9,165 nucleotides of DNA from NCBI GenBank assembly GCA_001803705.1, contig MHDY01000240.1:949-10113 (forward strand). The letters are read 5' to 3'. The notes under the pieces were generated by a model. That model had not been told where the DNA came from and ran no database searches. It saw only the letters and a program-made list of their open reading frames with translations. The position numbers and the translations under genes are program-made. Position 1 is the stretch's first letter, and the number at the start of each line of letters is the position of its first letter. Source of the DNA: Nitrospirae bacterium GWC2_56_14. GTDB lineage: Bacteria > Nitrospirota > UBA9217. Shown here piece after piece: positions 1 through 6,035 of this stretch.

Positions 1-206
1 TCGGAAAATATATTGATTCCGATGGCGTAACGGTCATTGAGTGGGCAGAACGGGCAGAAAATGAGCTGCCCACGGAGTGCCTCAGCGTATATCTTTCCTC
101 GGTAAATCAGAACAGCCGCGAGATAGGGTTCCTGGTAGAGGGTGAACGGTACGAGAATCTGCTGGTGGATCTGCAGGCGGACCTGAAAAAGGACGGAACG
201 CTGTAA
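1..206 (+). CDS. tsaE: TsaE, tRNA threonylcarbamoyladenosine biosynthesis ATPase (3' part only)
   Basis: The reading frame is open from the window edge (first full codon at position 3) to TAA at 204-206, giving 67 C-terminal residues. The fragment contains GVTVIEWAER, which matches the conserved C-terminal Glu-Trp motif of the TsaE/YjeE P-loop family, preceded by a Tyr-Ile-Asp segment and followed by the usual Leu-Pro and beta-strand pattern. By family knowledge, TsaE is a small cytoplasmic ATPase that works with TsaB and TsaD to make the t6A modification at position 37 of ANN-decoding tRNAs. The Walker A part lies upstream, outside the window, so ATP binding cannot be checked here. The stop is 40 bp before nadK on the same strand, suggesting a shared transcript. 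The fragment is short, but the motif and length to the stop fit well. Confidence 0.82.
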   Translation, partial: GKYIDSDGVTVIEWAERAENELPTECLSVYLSSVNQNSREIGFLVEGERYENLLVDLQADLKKDGTL

Positions 207-246
207 GGGCGGGCAGGCCTGTCGGCTGGAACGGATACGAAGGACC

Positions 247-1098
247 ATGAAAAAAATCGGCATCATCGCAAAGAACATCCCGGAAGCGCAGAAGGCTGCC
301 AAAAAGCTGGCGGCCTGGCTCGAGTCGCACGGCAAGAAGGTCTTCATCGACAACGATACTGCCGCGGCCATCAGGATGGAGGGTTACGACCGGGAATCGA
401 TCCCCTCGCTCGTTGAAATGCTGATCGTGCTCGGCGGAGACGGTACGCTCTTGTCCGCGTCGCGGCTCGTCGCTGACGCGCATCGCGATGTGCCGATCTT
501 CGGCGTCAATCTGGGAAGCCTGGGGTTCATGGCCGAAGTATCGCTGGATGAACTGTACGATAACCTTGAGAAGGCCATTGCAGGAAAGCTCGCGACCGAG
601 GACCGGATCATGCTCACGGCGAGCGTGCTGCGCGACGGCAAGCGCCTGTCCCGGTACCGCGTGCTGAACGATGCGGTGATCAACAAGGGCGCCCTGGCAC
701 GCATGATGGAGCTCAGGGTCTCGGTGGATGACGGCCTCCTGACCACGCTCAGGGCTGACGGGTTGATCATTGCCACGCCCACGGGATCCACCGCGTATTC
801 TTTGTCCGCCGGCGGGCCGATCGTGCATCCCACGCTCCATTGTTTTGTCGTAACGCCTATCTGTCCCCATACACTCTCGAACAGGCCCATAGCTTTGCCG
901 GACAATGTGGTGGTCACGGTCTGCCTCACCTCGCAAAGTGAAGATGTGCTGCTCACGCTTGACGGCCAGATCGGGTTCCCGCTGCTGCCGAACGACGTGG
1001 TGGAGATCAAAAAGTCGCGGTTCAAGATGAAGCTGATCAAACACCCCACAAAAAGTTATTATGAGATCCTGCGGACGAAGTTGAAGTGGGGGAATTAG
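247..1098 (+). CDS. nadK: NAD kinase (ATP/polyphosphate-dependent)
   Basis: The 283-residue product has the expected length and all family signatures. These are the GGDGT motif at residues 63-67 (Asp65 is the expected catalytic aspartate), the Asn141-Asp142 pair in VLNDAVINKG, TPTGSTAY at 178-185 followed by SLSAGGPIVHP, and LDGQ near 238-241. It phosphorylates the 2'-hydroxyl of NAD+ to make NADP+ in the cytoplasm, the only de novo route to NADP in bacteria. The start ATG at 247 gives MKKIGIIAKN, the typical opening strand of the Rossmann-like N-domain. A purine-rich GAAGGA lies just upstream at 239-244, only 2 nt from the ATG, which is unusually close. The gene follows tsaE by 40 bp. No truncation or missing key residue is seen. 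Confidence 0.96.
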   Translation: MKKIGIIAKNIPEAQKAAKKLAAWLESHGKKVFIDNDTAAAIRMEGYDRESIPSLVEMLIVLGGDGTLLSASRLVADAHRDVPIFGVNLGSLGFMAEVSLDELYDNLEKAIAGKLATEDRIMLTASVLRDGKRLSRYRVLNDAVINKGALARMMELRVSVDDGLLTTLRADGLIIATPTGSTAYSLSAGGPIVHPTLHCFVVTPICPHTLSNRPIALPDNVVVTVCLTSQSEDVLLTLDGQIGFPLLPNDVVEIKKSRFKMKLIKHPTKSYYEILRTKLKWGN

Positions 1099-1106
1099 AG
1101 TAGGTC

Positions 1107-1135
1107 GTAGGGGCGGGTTTGAAACCCGCCCGTAC
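1107..1135. repeat. GC-rich near-perfect palindrome (REP-like)
   Basis: Two 14-bp arms (1107-1120 and 1122-1135) flank a single central base. They pair at 13 of 14 positions, and the core is GGGCGGGTTT / AAACCCGCCC. It lies 8 bp after the nadK stop. Similar GGGCGGGTTTGAAACCCGCC-type palindromes are familiar as dispersed intergenic elements in many bacterial genomes (general knowledge, not searched). No T-run follows, so it is a poor fit to an intrinsic terminator, though the RNA could form a stable hairpin at the 3' end of the nadK message. Confidence 0.75.
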
Positions 1136-1154
1136 AGCTCACCCGTACAGCTCA
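1129..1154. repeat. 13-bp perfect tandem duplication
   Basis: The unit CCCGTACAGCTCA occurs at 1129-1141 and again immediately at 1142-1154, with no mismatch. The first copy overlaps the right arm of the neighbouring palindrome, so the second copy looks like a slippage duplication of that element's edge. No regulatory role is evident. Confidence 0.85.
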
Positions 1155-1176
1155 AATGTAAAGTGACGGGTAGTAA

Positions 1177-1992
1177 ATGTTTTTAAGGCATGGGGCATCT
1201 TTTGTGAATGATATTCAGCAGGAACTCCTGGAAATAGTGACCCAAGTGCGGACCCATCTTGAATACCAGAAGGCGCTTGGGGTCACTGTTGTTGAATCAC
1301 TTGCCGTGCCTGTTTCTACTGCGGCGCTCGTTCCGCAGCCGGTTGTTAAATCGGTAAGGGCAGCAGAACCTGCGCCTCAGGAACCTGCAAGAAAAGACTC
1401 CACGGTAGCGCTGTCCCCACCAGCCTCGTCAGGCACACTCACACTGGTTCGCGAGGAACTGGGTGAATGTACACGGTGCAAGCTGAGTAAGGGCAGAAAT
1501 GCCATTGTTTTCGGCGAGGGAAATCCGGAGGCAAAGCTTGTTTTTATCGGCGAGGGGCCGGGGCAGGAAGAGGACCAGCAGGGAAGGCCCTTTGTGGGCG
1601 CTGCTGGTCAACTGCTGACGGACATCATTGTCAAGGGCATGGGGCTGAAACGCGAGGATGTGTACATCTGCAATATCGTGAAATGCAGGCCGCCGGGGAA
1701 CCGGAACCCCGAGCCGGACGAGATCGAGGCATGCGAGCCCTTTCTGATCAAGCAGCTCCAGGCGATCCGGCCGCAAGTCATTGTTGCGCTCGGTAACGTG
1801 GCCGTTAAAACACTGCTCAAGACCAAAGCGGGGATAACGTCGCTGCGCGGCACCTGGCAGACCTATCAGGGTATCCCGCTCATGCCCACCTTCCATCCGG
1901 CATATCTGCTCAGGACCCCGGGGGATAAAAAGCTCGTATGGGAAGATATCAAAAAGGTCATGGCCGAGATGAATAAAATCAAGAAAGGGTAG
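1177..1992 (+). CDS. Uracil-DNA glycosylase, family 4 (4Fe-4S type)
   Basis: This enzyme removes uracil from DNA, starting base excision repair of deaminated cytosine. The catalytic domain begins near residue 88. GEGPGQEEDQQGRPFVGAAG at about 125-144 contains motif A of family 4, and HPAYLLR at 240-246 is the second active-site motif. Four cysteines have the spacing of the Fe-S ligands of this family: Cys98 and Cys101 (CTRC), Cys170 in KCRPPGNRNP, and Cys186, 16 residues after Cys170. Residues 40-87 are a Pro/Ala/Val-rich linker joining an N-terminal helix to the catalytic domain. The start is uncertain: ATG 1177 and an in-frame GTG at 1204 (giving VNDIQQELLEIV) both have weak ribosome sites, and the GTG start would remove nine residues of unremarkable sequence. 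SPO1 polymerase-like naming is sometimes used for this family, but the motifs point to the glycosylase. Confidence 0.93.
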   Translation: MFLRHGASFVNDIQQELLEIVTQVRTHLEYQKALGVTVVESLAVPVSTAALVPQPVVKSVRAAEPAPQEPARKDSTVALSPPASSGTLTLVREELGECTRCKLSKGRNAIVFGEGNPEAKLVFIGEGPGQEEDQQGRPFVGAAGQLLTDIIVKGMGLKREDVYICNIVKCRPPGNRNPEPDEIEACEPFLIKQLQAIRPQVIVALGNVAVKTLLKTKAGITSLRGTWQTYQGIPLMPTFHPAYLLRTPGDKKLVWEDIKKVMAEMNKIKKG

Positions 1993-2092
1993 AGGGAAGG
2001 GCAGGGTTCAGGGTCCGGGGTCCAGGGTTCAGTACTGCTTCTCCTGGGTTCCTGAATTCTCACTACTGTCCTGGCTCCTGATCACTGAACCT
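1993..2092. repeat. Intergenic gap filled with degenerate heptamer-like repeats
   Basis: The gap between the glycosylase and HIT genes is low-complexity. Positions 2004-2031 read as four adjacent 7-mers: GGGTTCA, GGGTCCG, GGGTCCA, GGGTTCA. The second half shows 7-bp spaced CTG units (CTGGCTC, CTGATCA, CTGAACC) ending directly at the HIT start codon. GGTTCAG at 2005-2011 and 2026-2032 is complementary to CTGAACC at 2085-2091, so the stretch could fold back on itself. No promoter or Shine-Dalgarno is evident. Confidence 0.65.
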
Positions 2093-2596
2093 ATGGACCG
2101 TCTTTGGACCCCCTGGCGCATGAGTTACATCTTGAATAACATAAAAAAACATACGGGATGCATCCTGTGCGAAGAAGCAAAAAAGAATGACGACCGCAAG
2201 AACTACATTCTGTACCGCGGCACGCATTCCTTTGTGATCATGAACCTTTACCCTTATAACAACGGCCATCTTCTCATTGTACCCAATACCCATGAGTCCG
2301 ATATCGATAAGCTGCCTGCAGATGAGCTCACCGATCTTATGAAGGTCACCCAGGCATCGGTGAACATCCTGAAGCAGGCCATGAAGCCCGAAGGCTTCAA
2401 TGTCGGGATCAATATCGGAAAATCCGCAGGAGCAGGCATTCCCGAGCATCTCCATATTCAGATCGTCCCGCGCTGGAACGGCGATACGAGCTACCTTACG
2501 GTGTTCGATGAGACCCGCGTCGTGCCCCAACTGCTTGAAGGTACCTATGCGCAGTTGCGTCCCTATTTTGAAAAACTCCGGACTCCTGGCTCCTGA
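2093..2596 (+). CDS. HIT-family protein (Ap4A phosphorylase/hydrolase-like)
   Basis: The 167-residue product opens with MDRLWTPWRMSYI, a conserved start in the bacterial Ap4A-phosphorylase-like branch of the histidine triad superfamily, which supports ATG 2093 although no Shine-Dalgarno is visible. The triad is His119-Leu-His121-Ile-Gln123, followed by IVPRWNGDTSY. His121 is the expected nucleophile. CILC at 23-26 could be part of a zinc site. NLYPYNNGHLLIVP (51-64) is the conserved beta-strand region. Members cleave nucleoside phosphates such as diadenosine tetraphosphate; the exact substrate cannot be told here. The third triad position is Gln rather than the His common in HIT hydrolases. 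The last six residues (LRTPGS) and the stop lie in an intergenic repeat array, so the C-terminus may have been altered by repeat insertion. The stop is 25 bp before mutS. Confidence 0.9.
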   Translation: MDRLWTPWRMSYILNNIKKHTGCILCEEAKKNDDRKNYILYRGTHSFVIMNLYPYNNGHLLIVPNTHESDIDKLPADELTDLMKVTQASVNILKQAMKPEGFNVGINIGKSAGAGIPEHLHIQIVPRWNGDTSYLTVFDETRVVPQLLEGTYAQLRPYFEKLRTPGS

Positions 2597-2608
2597 CTCC
2601 TGGCTTCT
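2576..2608. repeat. Heptamer tandem repeat array spanning HIT stop and mutS leader
   Basis: Consecutive 7-mers CTCCGGA (2576), CTCCTGG (2583), CTCCTGA (2590) and CTCCTGG (2597) are followed by partial CTTCT (2604-2608). Units differ at one or two positions. The segment 2583-2608 is an exact 26-bp reverse complement of 5925-5950 in the rplI-dnaB gap. The array overlaps the last six codons and stop of the HIT gene and ends 13 bp before the mutS ATG. Confidence 0.85.
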
Positions 2609-2621
2609 GCTTCAAAAAAAT

Positions 2622-5303
2622 ATGACCGATCTAACTCCCTTAATGAAACAATACCGCGAGATCAAGCGCCAGCACCTGGACGCGATCCTGCTGTTCCGCA
2701 TGGGCGATTTCTATGAGATGTTCGACCAGGACGCAGTGACCGCTTCCAAGGTCCTGGAGATCACGCTGACGGCGCGGAACAAGTCCAAGGGCATCGAGAC
2801 GCCGCTCTGCGGATTTCCCTATCACGCGGTGGACGGGTATATCGCAAAGCTCATCCGCCGCGGCTTCAAGGTCGCGGTATGCGAGCAGGTGGAGGACCCG
2901 AAGCTGGCCAAGGGGATCGTGAAGCGCGAAGTGATCAGGGTCGTGACGCCCGGAACGGTGCTTGACTCCAACCTGCTTGATGCCAAGGACAATAATTATC
3001 TCGCCTCCCTCTATCCCGCGAAGAACGGGTTCGGTCTTTCGTTCCTCGATATCTCGACTGGTGATTTTTCTGTCGCTGAAATAGACGGAGCTGAGAACCT
3101 TGCGGAGCTGGATACCATGCTTGCCCGGTTCACCCCCCGCGAGATCGTACTGCCGCGGGCTTACCAGCCCACTCCGGGGCTTTCAGGCCTGCTCCGCCAG
3201 TATACGCAAGCGATCAACGGCTGCGATGACTGGACCTTTGACTACGAGACCGCGTACCGTGCGCTCCTGGACCACTTCAAGGTCGCATCGCTTGAAGGGT
3301 TCGGCTGCAGCGGTATGAAGGCCGGCATTGCCGCCTCCGGCGCCGCGCTCCGCTATATCGAGGAAACGCAGAAGACCGCTTTGGCGAACATCCGCAGGAT
3401 GACGCCCTTCAGGGCCCATGAGCACATGGTCCTCGATGCGTCCTGCCAGCGCAACCTGGAGCTGGTCAGGAACATCTATGACGGTTCCGCCCGGGGGACG
3501 CTCCTTTCCGTGCTCGACCACACGGTCACGTCCATGGGAGGCAGAAAGCTGCGCGAATGGCTCCTGAACCCGCTCATGGATGCAGCAGAGATCGAGCGGC
3601 GGCTCGATGTTGTAGCGGAGTTCAAGAACGACCATCAATTCCGCTCGGACCTCCGGACCGCGCTCGGCACGGTCTACGACCTGGAGCGCCTGATCAGCCG
3701 CGTTTCGCTCGGCGCGGCCAACGCCCGCGACCTGCTTGCGCTGAAACAGTCCTTTACCTCGCTGCCGGAGATCCATAAGCTCCTGTCACGATGCAATTCC
3801 CGCCTGATCTATGATATGTCCGCGGACTGGGACGACCTCGCGGAAGTCCATGAGGTGATCGAAAGCGCCATCCACGATGACCCTCCCTATACCCTGCGCG
3901 AAGGCAGACTCATAAAAAAAGGACACAGCAAGGAGCTTGACGAGCTTCGCTCCATCAGCTCCGAAGGCAAGGGCTGGATCGCCGGCATCGAACTGCGGGA
4001 ACGGGAGCGCACCGGCATCGGCTCGCTCAAGGTGAGCTACAACCGCGTCTTCGGGTATTACATCGAAGTGACCAGGACCAACCTCGCCAATGTGCCGCAG
4101 GATTTTATCCGCAAACAGACGCTGGCGAACGCGGAACGGTTCATTACTCCCGAACTCAAGGAATACGAGGAAAAGGTTCTCGGCGCCGAAGAGAAGATCC
4201 TCGACCTGGAGTACCGGTTGTTCCAGCAGGTGCGCGAAACGGTGGCTGCTTCGTGCGTCAGGATCCAGGACATGGCGCGGCGGCTCGCGGTCCTCGACTG
4301 CCTTGTGTCGCTCGCTGAAGCAGCGGCAAAGAACAATTATACCCGTCCAATGATCATCGACGGCGATATCCTGAAGATCACCGAAGGCAGGCACCCCGTG
4401 GTGGAGCTGCTTACGCCGGAAGAGCGGTTCATCGCGAACGACACTCTGCTGGACAGCGAAGAGAACCAGCTGATCATCCTGACCGGTCCGAACATGGCGG
4501 GCAAATCCACCTACATGCGGCAGGTGGCGGTGATCACGCTCATGGCGCAGATGGGCAGTTTCGTTCCTGCCAAGGAAGCGCAGATTGGCATCGCGGACCG
4601 GGTCTTTACGCGCGTCGGGGCGTCGGACTTCATCACCCGCGGCCAGAGCACGTTCATGGTCGAGATGAACGAGACCGCCAATATCCTGAACAATGCCACG
4701 GACCGGAGCCTCATCATCCTCGACGAGATCGGCCGCGGTACGAGCACTTTCGACGGGATCAGCATCGCCTGGGCTGTCGCCGAGCATATCCATACGAAGA
4801 TACGGGCCAGGACGCTCTTTGCCACGCATTACCATGAGCTGACCGAACTGGCGCTCACCATGGACCGGGTGAAGAACTACACGGTCGCCATCAAGGAATG
4901 GAACGACCAGATCATCTTTCTCCGCAAGGTGGTCGAGGGCGGGGCTGACAAATCCTACGGCATCCAGGTCGCCCGGCTAGCAGGTCTTCCCCGGAGCGTG
5001 ATCCAGCGCGCCAAGGAGGTGCTGGCCAACCTGGAAAAGGCCGAGTTCAATGAACTGGGTGAGCCGGTTGCGGCATCGCACGACAATGCAGGATATGGCA
5101 GACCGGGAACCGCCGGGCGGGCCTCGAAAAAAGGAATGTCCGCGAAAGGGCCGGAGCCGCAACTGGGGCTGTTCGCCAGCGAGGCAGGGCTGCTTTTTAA
5201 GGAGATCGCCGATCTAAATCTCGACAACATGACCCCGCTGGACGCCATGAACAAGCTGCATGAGCTCAAGAAAAAGGTGGACAGTAATTATTCAGGTAAG
5301 TAG
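2622..5303 (+). CDS. mutS: DNA mismatch repair protein MutS
   Basis: MutS recognises mismatches and small loops and uses ATP to recruit MutL. The start chosen is ATG 2622, giving MTDLTPLMKQYREIK and 893 residues; the frame is open back to 2400, but that part overlaps the HIT gene and is not MutS-like. The mismatch-reading Phe-x-Glu motif is in FRMGDFYEMF (Phe30, Glu32). The connector, core/lever and clamp regions follow to about residue 560. The ABC ATPase has Walker A GPNMAGKST at 622-630, Walker B LIILDEIGRGTST at 697-709 (Asp701, Glu702), and the dimer-contact segment GADKSYGIQVARLAGLP from 774. The C-terminal tail has a linker and a helical end (LDNMTPLDAMNKLHELKKKV). Length is slightly above the usual 850-880. 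No Shine-Dalgarno precedes the start (A-rich instead), so expression may depend on coupling to the HIT gene 25 bp upstream. Family identity is certain. Confidence 0.98.
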   Translation: MTDLTPLMKQYREIKRQHLDAILLFRMGDFYEMFDQDAVTASKVLEITLTARNKSKGIETPLCGFPYHAVDGYIAKLIRRGFKVAVCEQVEDPKLAKGIVKREVIRVVTPGTVLDSNLLDAKDNNYLASLYPAKNGFGLSFLDISTGDFSVAEIDGAENLAELDTMLARFTPREIVLPRAYQPTPGLSGLLRQYTQAINGCDDWTFDYETAYRALLDHFKVASLEGFGCSGMKAGIAASGAALRYIEETQKTALANIRRMTPFRAHEHMVLDASCQRNLELVRNIYDGSARGTLLSVLDHTVTSMGGRKLREWLLNPLMDAAEIERRLDVVAEFKNDHQFRSDLRTALGTVYDLERLISRVSLGAANARDLLALKQSFTSLPEIHKLLSRCNSRLIYDMSADWDDLAEVHEVIESAIHDDPPYTLREGRLIKKGHSKELDELRSISSEGKGWIAGIELRERERTGIGSLKVSYNRVFGYYIEVTRTNLANVPQDFIRKQTLANAERFITPELKEYEEKVLGAEEKILDLEYRLFQQVRETVAASCVRIQDMARRLAVLDCLVSLAEAAAKNNYTRPMIIDGDILKITEGRHPVVELLTPEERFIANDTLLDSEENQLIILTGPNMAGKSTYMRQVAVITLMAQMGSFVPAKEAQIGIADRVFTRVGASDFITRGQSTFMVEMNETANILNNATDRSLIILDEIGRGTSTFDGISIAWAVAEHIHTKIRARTLFATHYHELTELALTMDRVKNYTVAIKEWNDQIIFLRKVVEGGADKSYGIQVARLAGLPRSVIQRAKEVLANLEKAEFNELGEPVAASHDNAGYGRPGTAGRASKKGMSAKGPEPQLGLFASEAGLLFKEIADLNLDNMTPLDAMNKLHELKKKVDSNYSGK

Positions 5304-5347
5304 GCCGAAGGTGGAAGGGTTTGCGGACCACGTTGTACGTTATCATA

Positions 5348-5374
5348 CTTCAGCCTTCAGCCTGACCACCTGAG
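5348..5374. repeat. Short heptamer repeat in the mutS-rplI gap
   Basis: CTTCAGC occurs twice in tandem (5348-5354, 5355-5361), followed by CTGACCA and CTGAG. This matches the 7-bp period of the arrays at 2576 and 5925. CCTTCAGCC at 5354-5362 is complementary (8 of 9) to GGCCGAAGG at 5303-5311 just past the mutS stop, but the 42-base loop and lack of a T-run make it a weak terminator candidate. Confidence 0.6.
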
Positions 5375-5396
5375 TTACTCTCCGGCGCAATTCTTG

Positions 5397-5426
5397 TTGA
5401 CACCTTACCCCGGTTTCTGGTAGTAT
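5397..5426 (+). promoter_or_regulatory. Sigma70-type promoter for rplI
   Basis: A perfect -35 TTGACA at 5397-5402 is separated by 18 bp from TAGTAT at 5421-5426, a 4-of-6 match to TATAAT. This predicts a start near 5433 and a leader of about 33 nt. It lies in the 162-bp gap after mutS and is the best promoter in the window, consistent with strong expression of a ribosomal protein and probably of dnaB and the genes beyond it. Confidence 0.72.
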
Positions 5427-5450
5427 CGTGCCACCATTTAACCGTTCGAA

Positions 5451-5455
5451 AGGAG
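5451..5455 (+). promoter_or_regulatory. Shine-Dalgarno of rplI
   Basis: AGGAG, within AAAGGAGTTG, lies 10 nt before ATG 5466 and is the best ribosome site upstream of that start. It contrasts with the HIT and mutS starts, which lack one. Confidence 0.8.
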
Positions 5456-5465
5456 TTGTATCGCA

Positions 5466-5912
5466 ATGCAGGTAATATTAAGAGAAGATATTGATAAATT
5501 AGGAAAGATCGGCGATCTCGTTAAGGTGGCTGACGGTTATGCCAGGAACTTCCTGGTGCCCGGAAAAAAGGCCATTGAAGCTACTCCCAAGAATCTCAAT
5601 GCCATGAACCATGCAAAGAAGATGGTTTCCGACCGTCTTCGGAAGCTGAAAAAGGAAGCTGCTGCCGATGCAGACCGGATCAAGAGCCTCTCGGTGACGA
5701 TCAAGGCGAAGGTCGGTGAAGAAGGCAAGCTCTTCGGGTCCGTTACCTCCATGGACATTGTTGAGGCCATGAAGGCCCAGGGCGTCGTGATCGACAAGCG
5801 CAAGCTCGTGCTCGATGAGCCCATCAAGCGGTTGGGCGACTTTATGATCACCGTCAAATTGCACTCCGACGTCACTGCGGATTTCAAAGTGTCGGTCATC
5901 GGAGAAGAGTAG
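5466..5912 (+). CDS. rplI: 50S ribosomal protein L9
   Basis: The 148-residue product has full L9 length and layout. The N-terminal rRNA-binding domain opens MQVILREDIDKLGKIGDLVK followed by VADGYARNFLVPGKKA, which holds the family signature. A long charged connecting helix covers about 45-75 (KKMVSDRLRKLKKEAAADADRI). The C-terminal domain carries GKLFGSVTSMDI and ends at a beta-strand (DFKVSVIGEE). L9 binds 23S rRNA at the base of the L1 stalk and helps hold the reading frame. It is preceded by its own promoter and ribosome site. The common partners rpsF and rpsR are not upstream here; mutS is. The dnaB gene follows after 123 bp, a frequent arrangement in bacteria. Confidence 0.97.
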   Translation: MQVILREDIDKLGKIGDLVKVADGYARNFLVPGKKAIEATPKNLNAMNHAKKMVSDRLRKLKKEAAADADRIKSLSVTIKAKVGEEGKLFGSVTSMDIVEAMKAQGVVIDKRKLVLDEPIKRLGDFMITVKLHSDVTADFKVSVIGEE

Positions 5913-5924
5913 CACCGAACGACA

Positions 5925-5950
5925 AGAAGCCAGGAGTCAGGAGCCAGGAG
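5925..5950. repeat. Heptamer array, left arm (reverse orientation)
   Basis: Three 7-mers and a 5-base remainder form the exact reverse complement of 2583-2608 between the HIT and mutS genes (26 of 26). This is evidence that the same repeat family is placed in both orientations. Confidence 0.88.
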
Positions 5951-5976
5951 ATGGGGGTCGGCAGGCAGGATGTAAA

Positions 5977-6004
5977 TTCTGACTTCTGACTTCTGACTTC
6001 TGGC
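5977..6004. repeat. Heptamer array, right arm (TTCTGAC x3 plus TTCTGGC)
   Basis: TTCTGAC is repeated perfectly at 5977-5983, 5984-5990 and 5991-5997, followed by TTCTGGC at 5998-6004. This is the cleanest 7-bp tandem array in the window and the least diverged, suggesting recent expansion by slippage. Confidence 0.9.
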
Positions 6005-6035
6005 TTCTTTATTTTCCGTATTTTGAGGCCGACCC

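Larger units (their letters stand above)
5924..6018 (+). terminator. Heptamer inverted repeat with T-rich tail between rplI and dnaB (possible attenuator)
   Basis: The left arm at 5925-5950 reads as 7-mers AGAAGCC, AGGAGTC, AGGAGCC plus AGGAG. The right arm contains TTCTGAC three times (5977, 5984, 5991), then TTCTGGC (5998) and TTCTTTA. Pairing 5925-5950 with 5983-6008 matches 22 of 26 bases. Three of the four differences would be G-U pairs in RNA, and one more A-U pair extends the stem to 5924/6009, leaving a loop of about 32 nt. The stem is followed by TTTATTTT at 6008-6015, which resembles the U-tract of an intrinsic terminator. The dnaB ribosome site is only about 16 nt after the stem, so partial termination is conceivable. 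The arms are also tandem repeats, so structure may be a by-product of repeat insertion in both orientations. Confidence 0.45.

Noticed and set aside
1107..1135. Intrinsic terminator after nadK
   Set aside because: The stem is strong, but no T-run follows on either side close enough; a dispersed palindromic element fits better.
82..1155. Long minus-strand open frame of 357 codons opposite nadK
   Set aside because: It is antisense to a clear NAD kinase with every family motif, has no recognisable domain, and is rich in Arg/His/Asp/Gln as expected from reading a GC-rich gene backwards.
2400..2621. N-terminal extension of MutS from ATG 2400
   Set aside because: The extra 74 codons overlap the HIT gene in another frame and are not MutS-like; ATG 2622 gives the normal N-terminus before the FYE motif.
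3786..4835. Minus-strand open frame of 349 codons inside mutS
   Set aside because: It covers the conserved core and ATPase of MutS; no motif or ribosome site supports it. It is a compositional shadow.
5925..6004. CRISPR array
   Set aside because: The repeats are 7 bp, directly adjacent and degenerate, with no unique spacers of regular length and no cas genes nearby.
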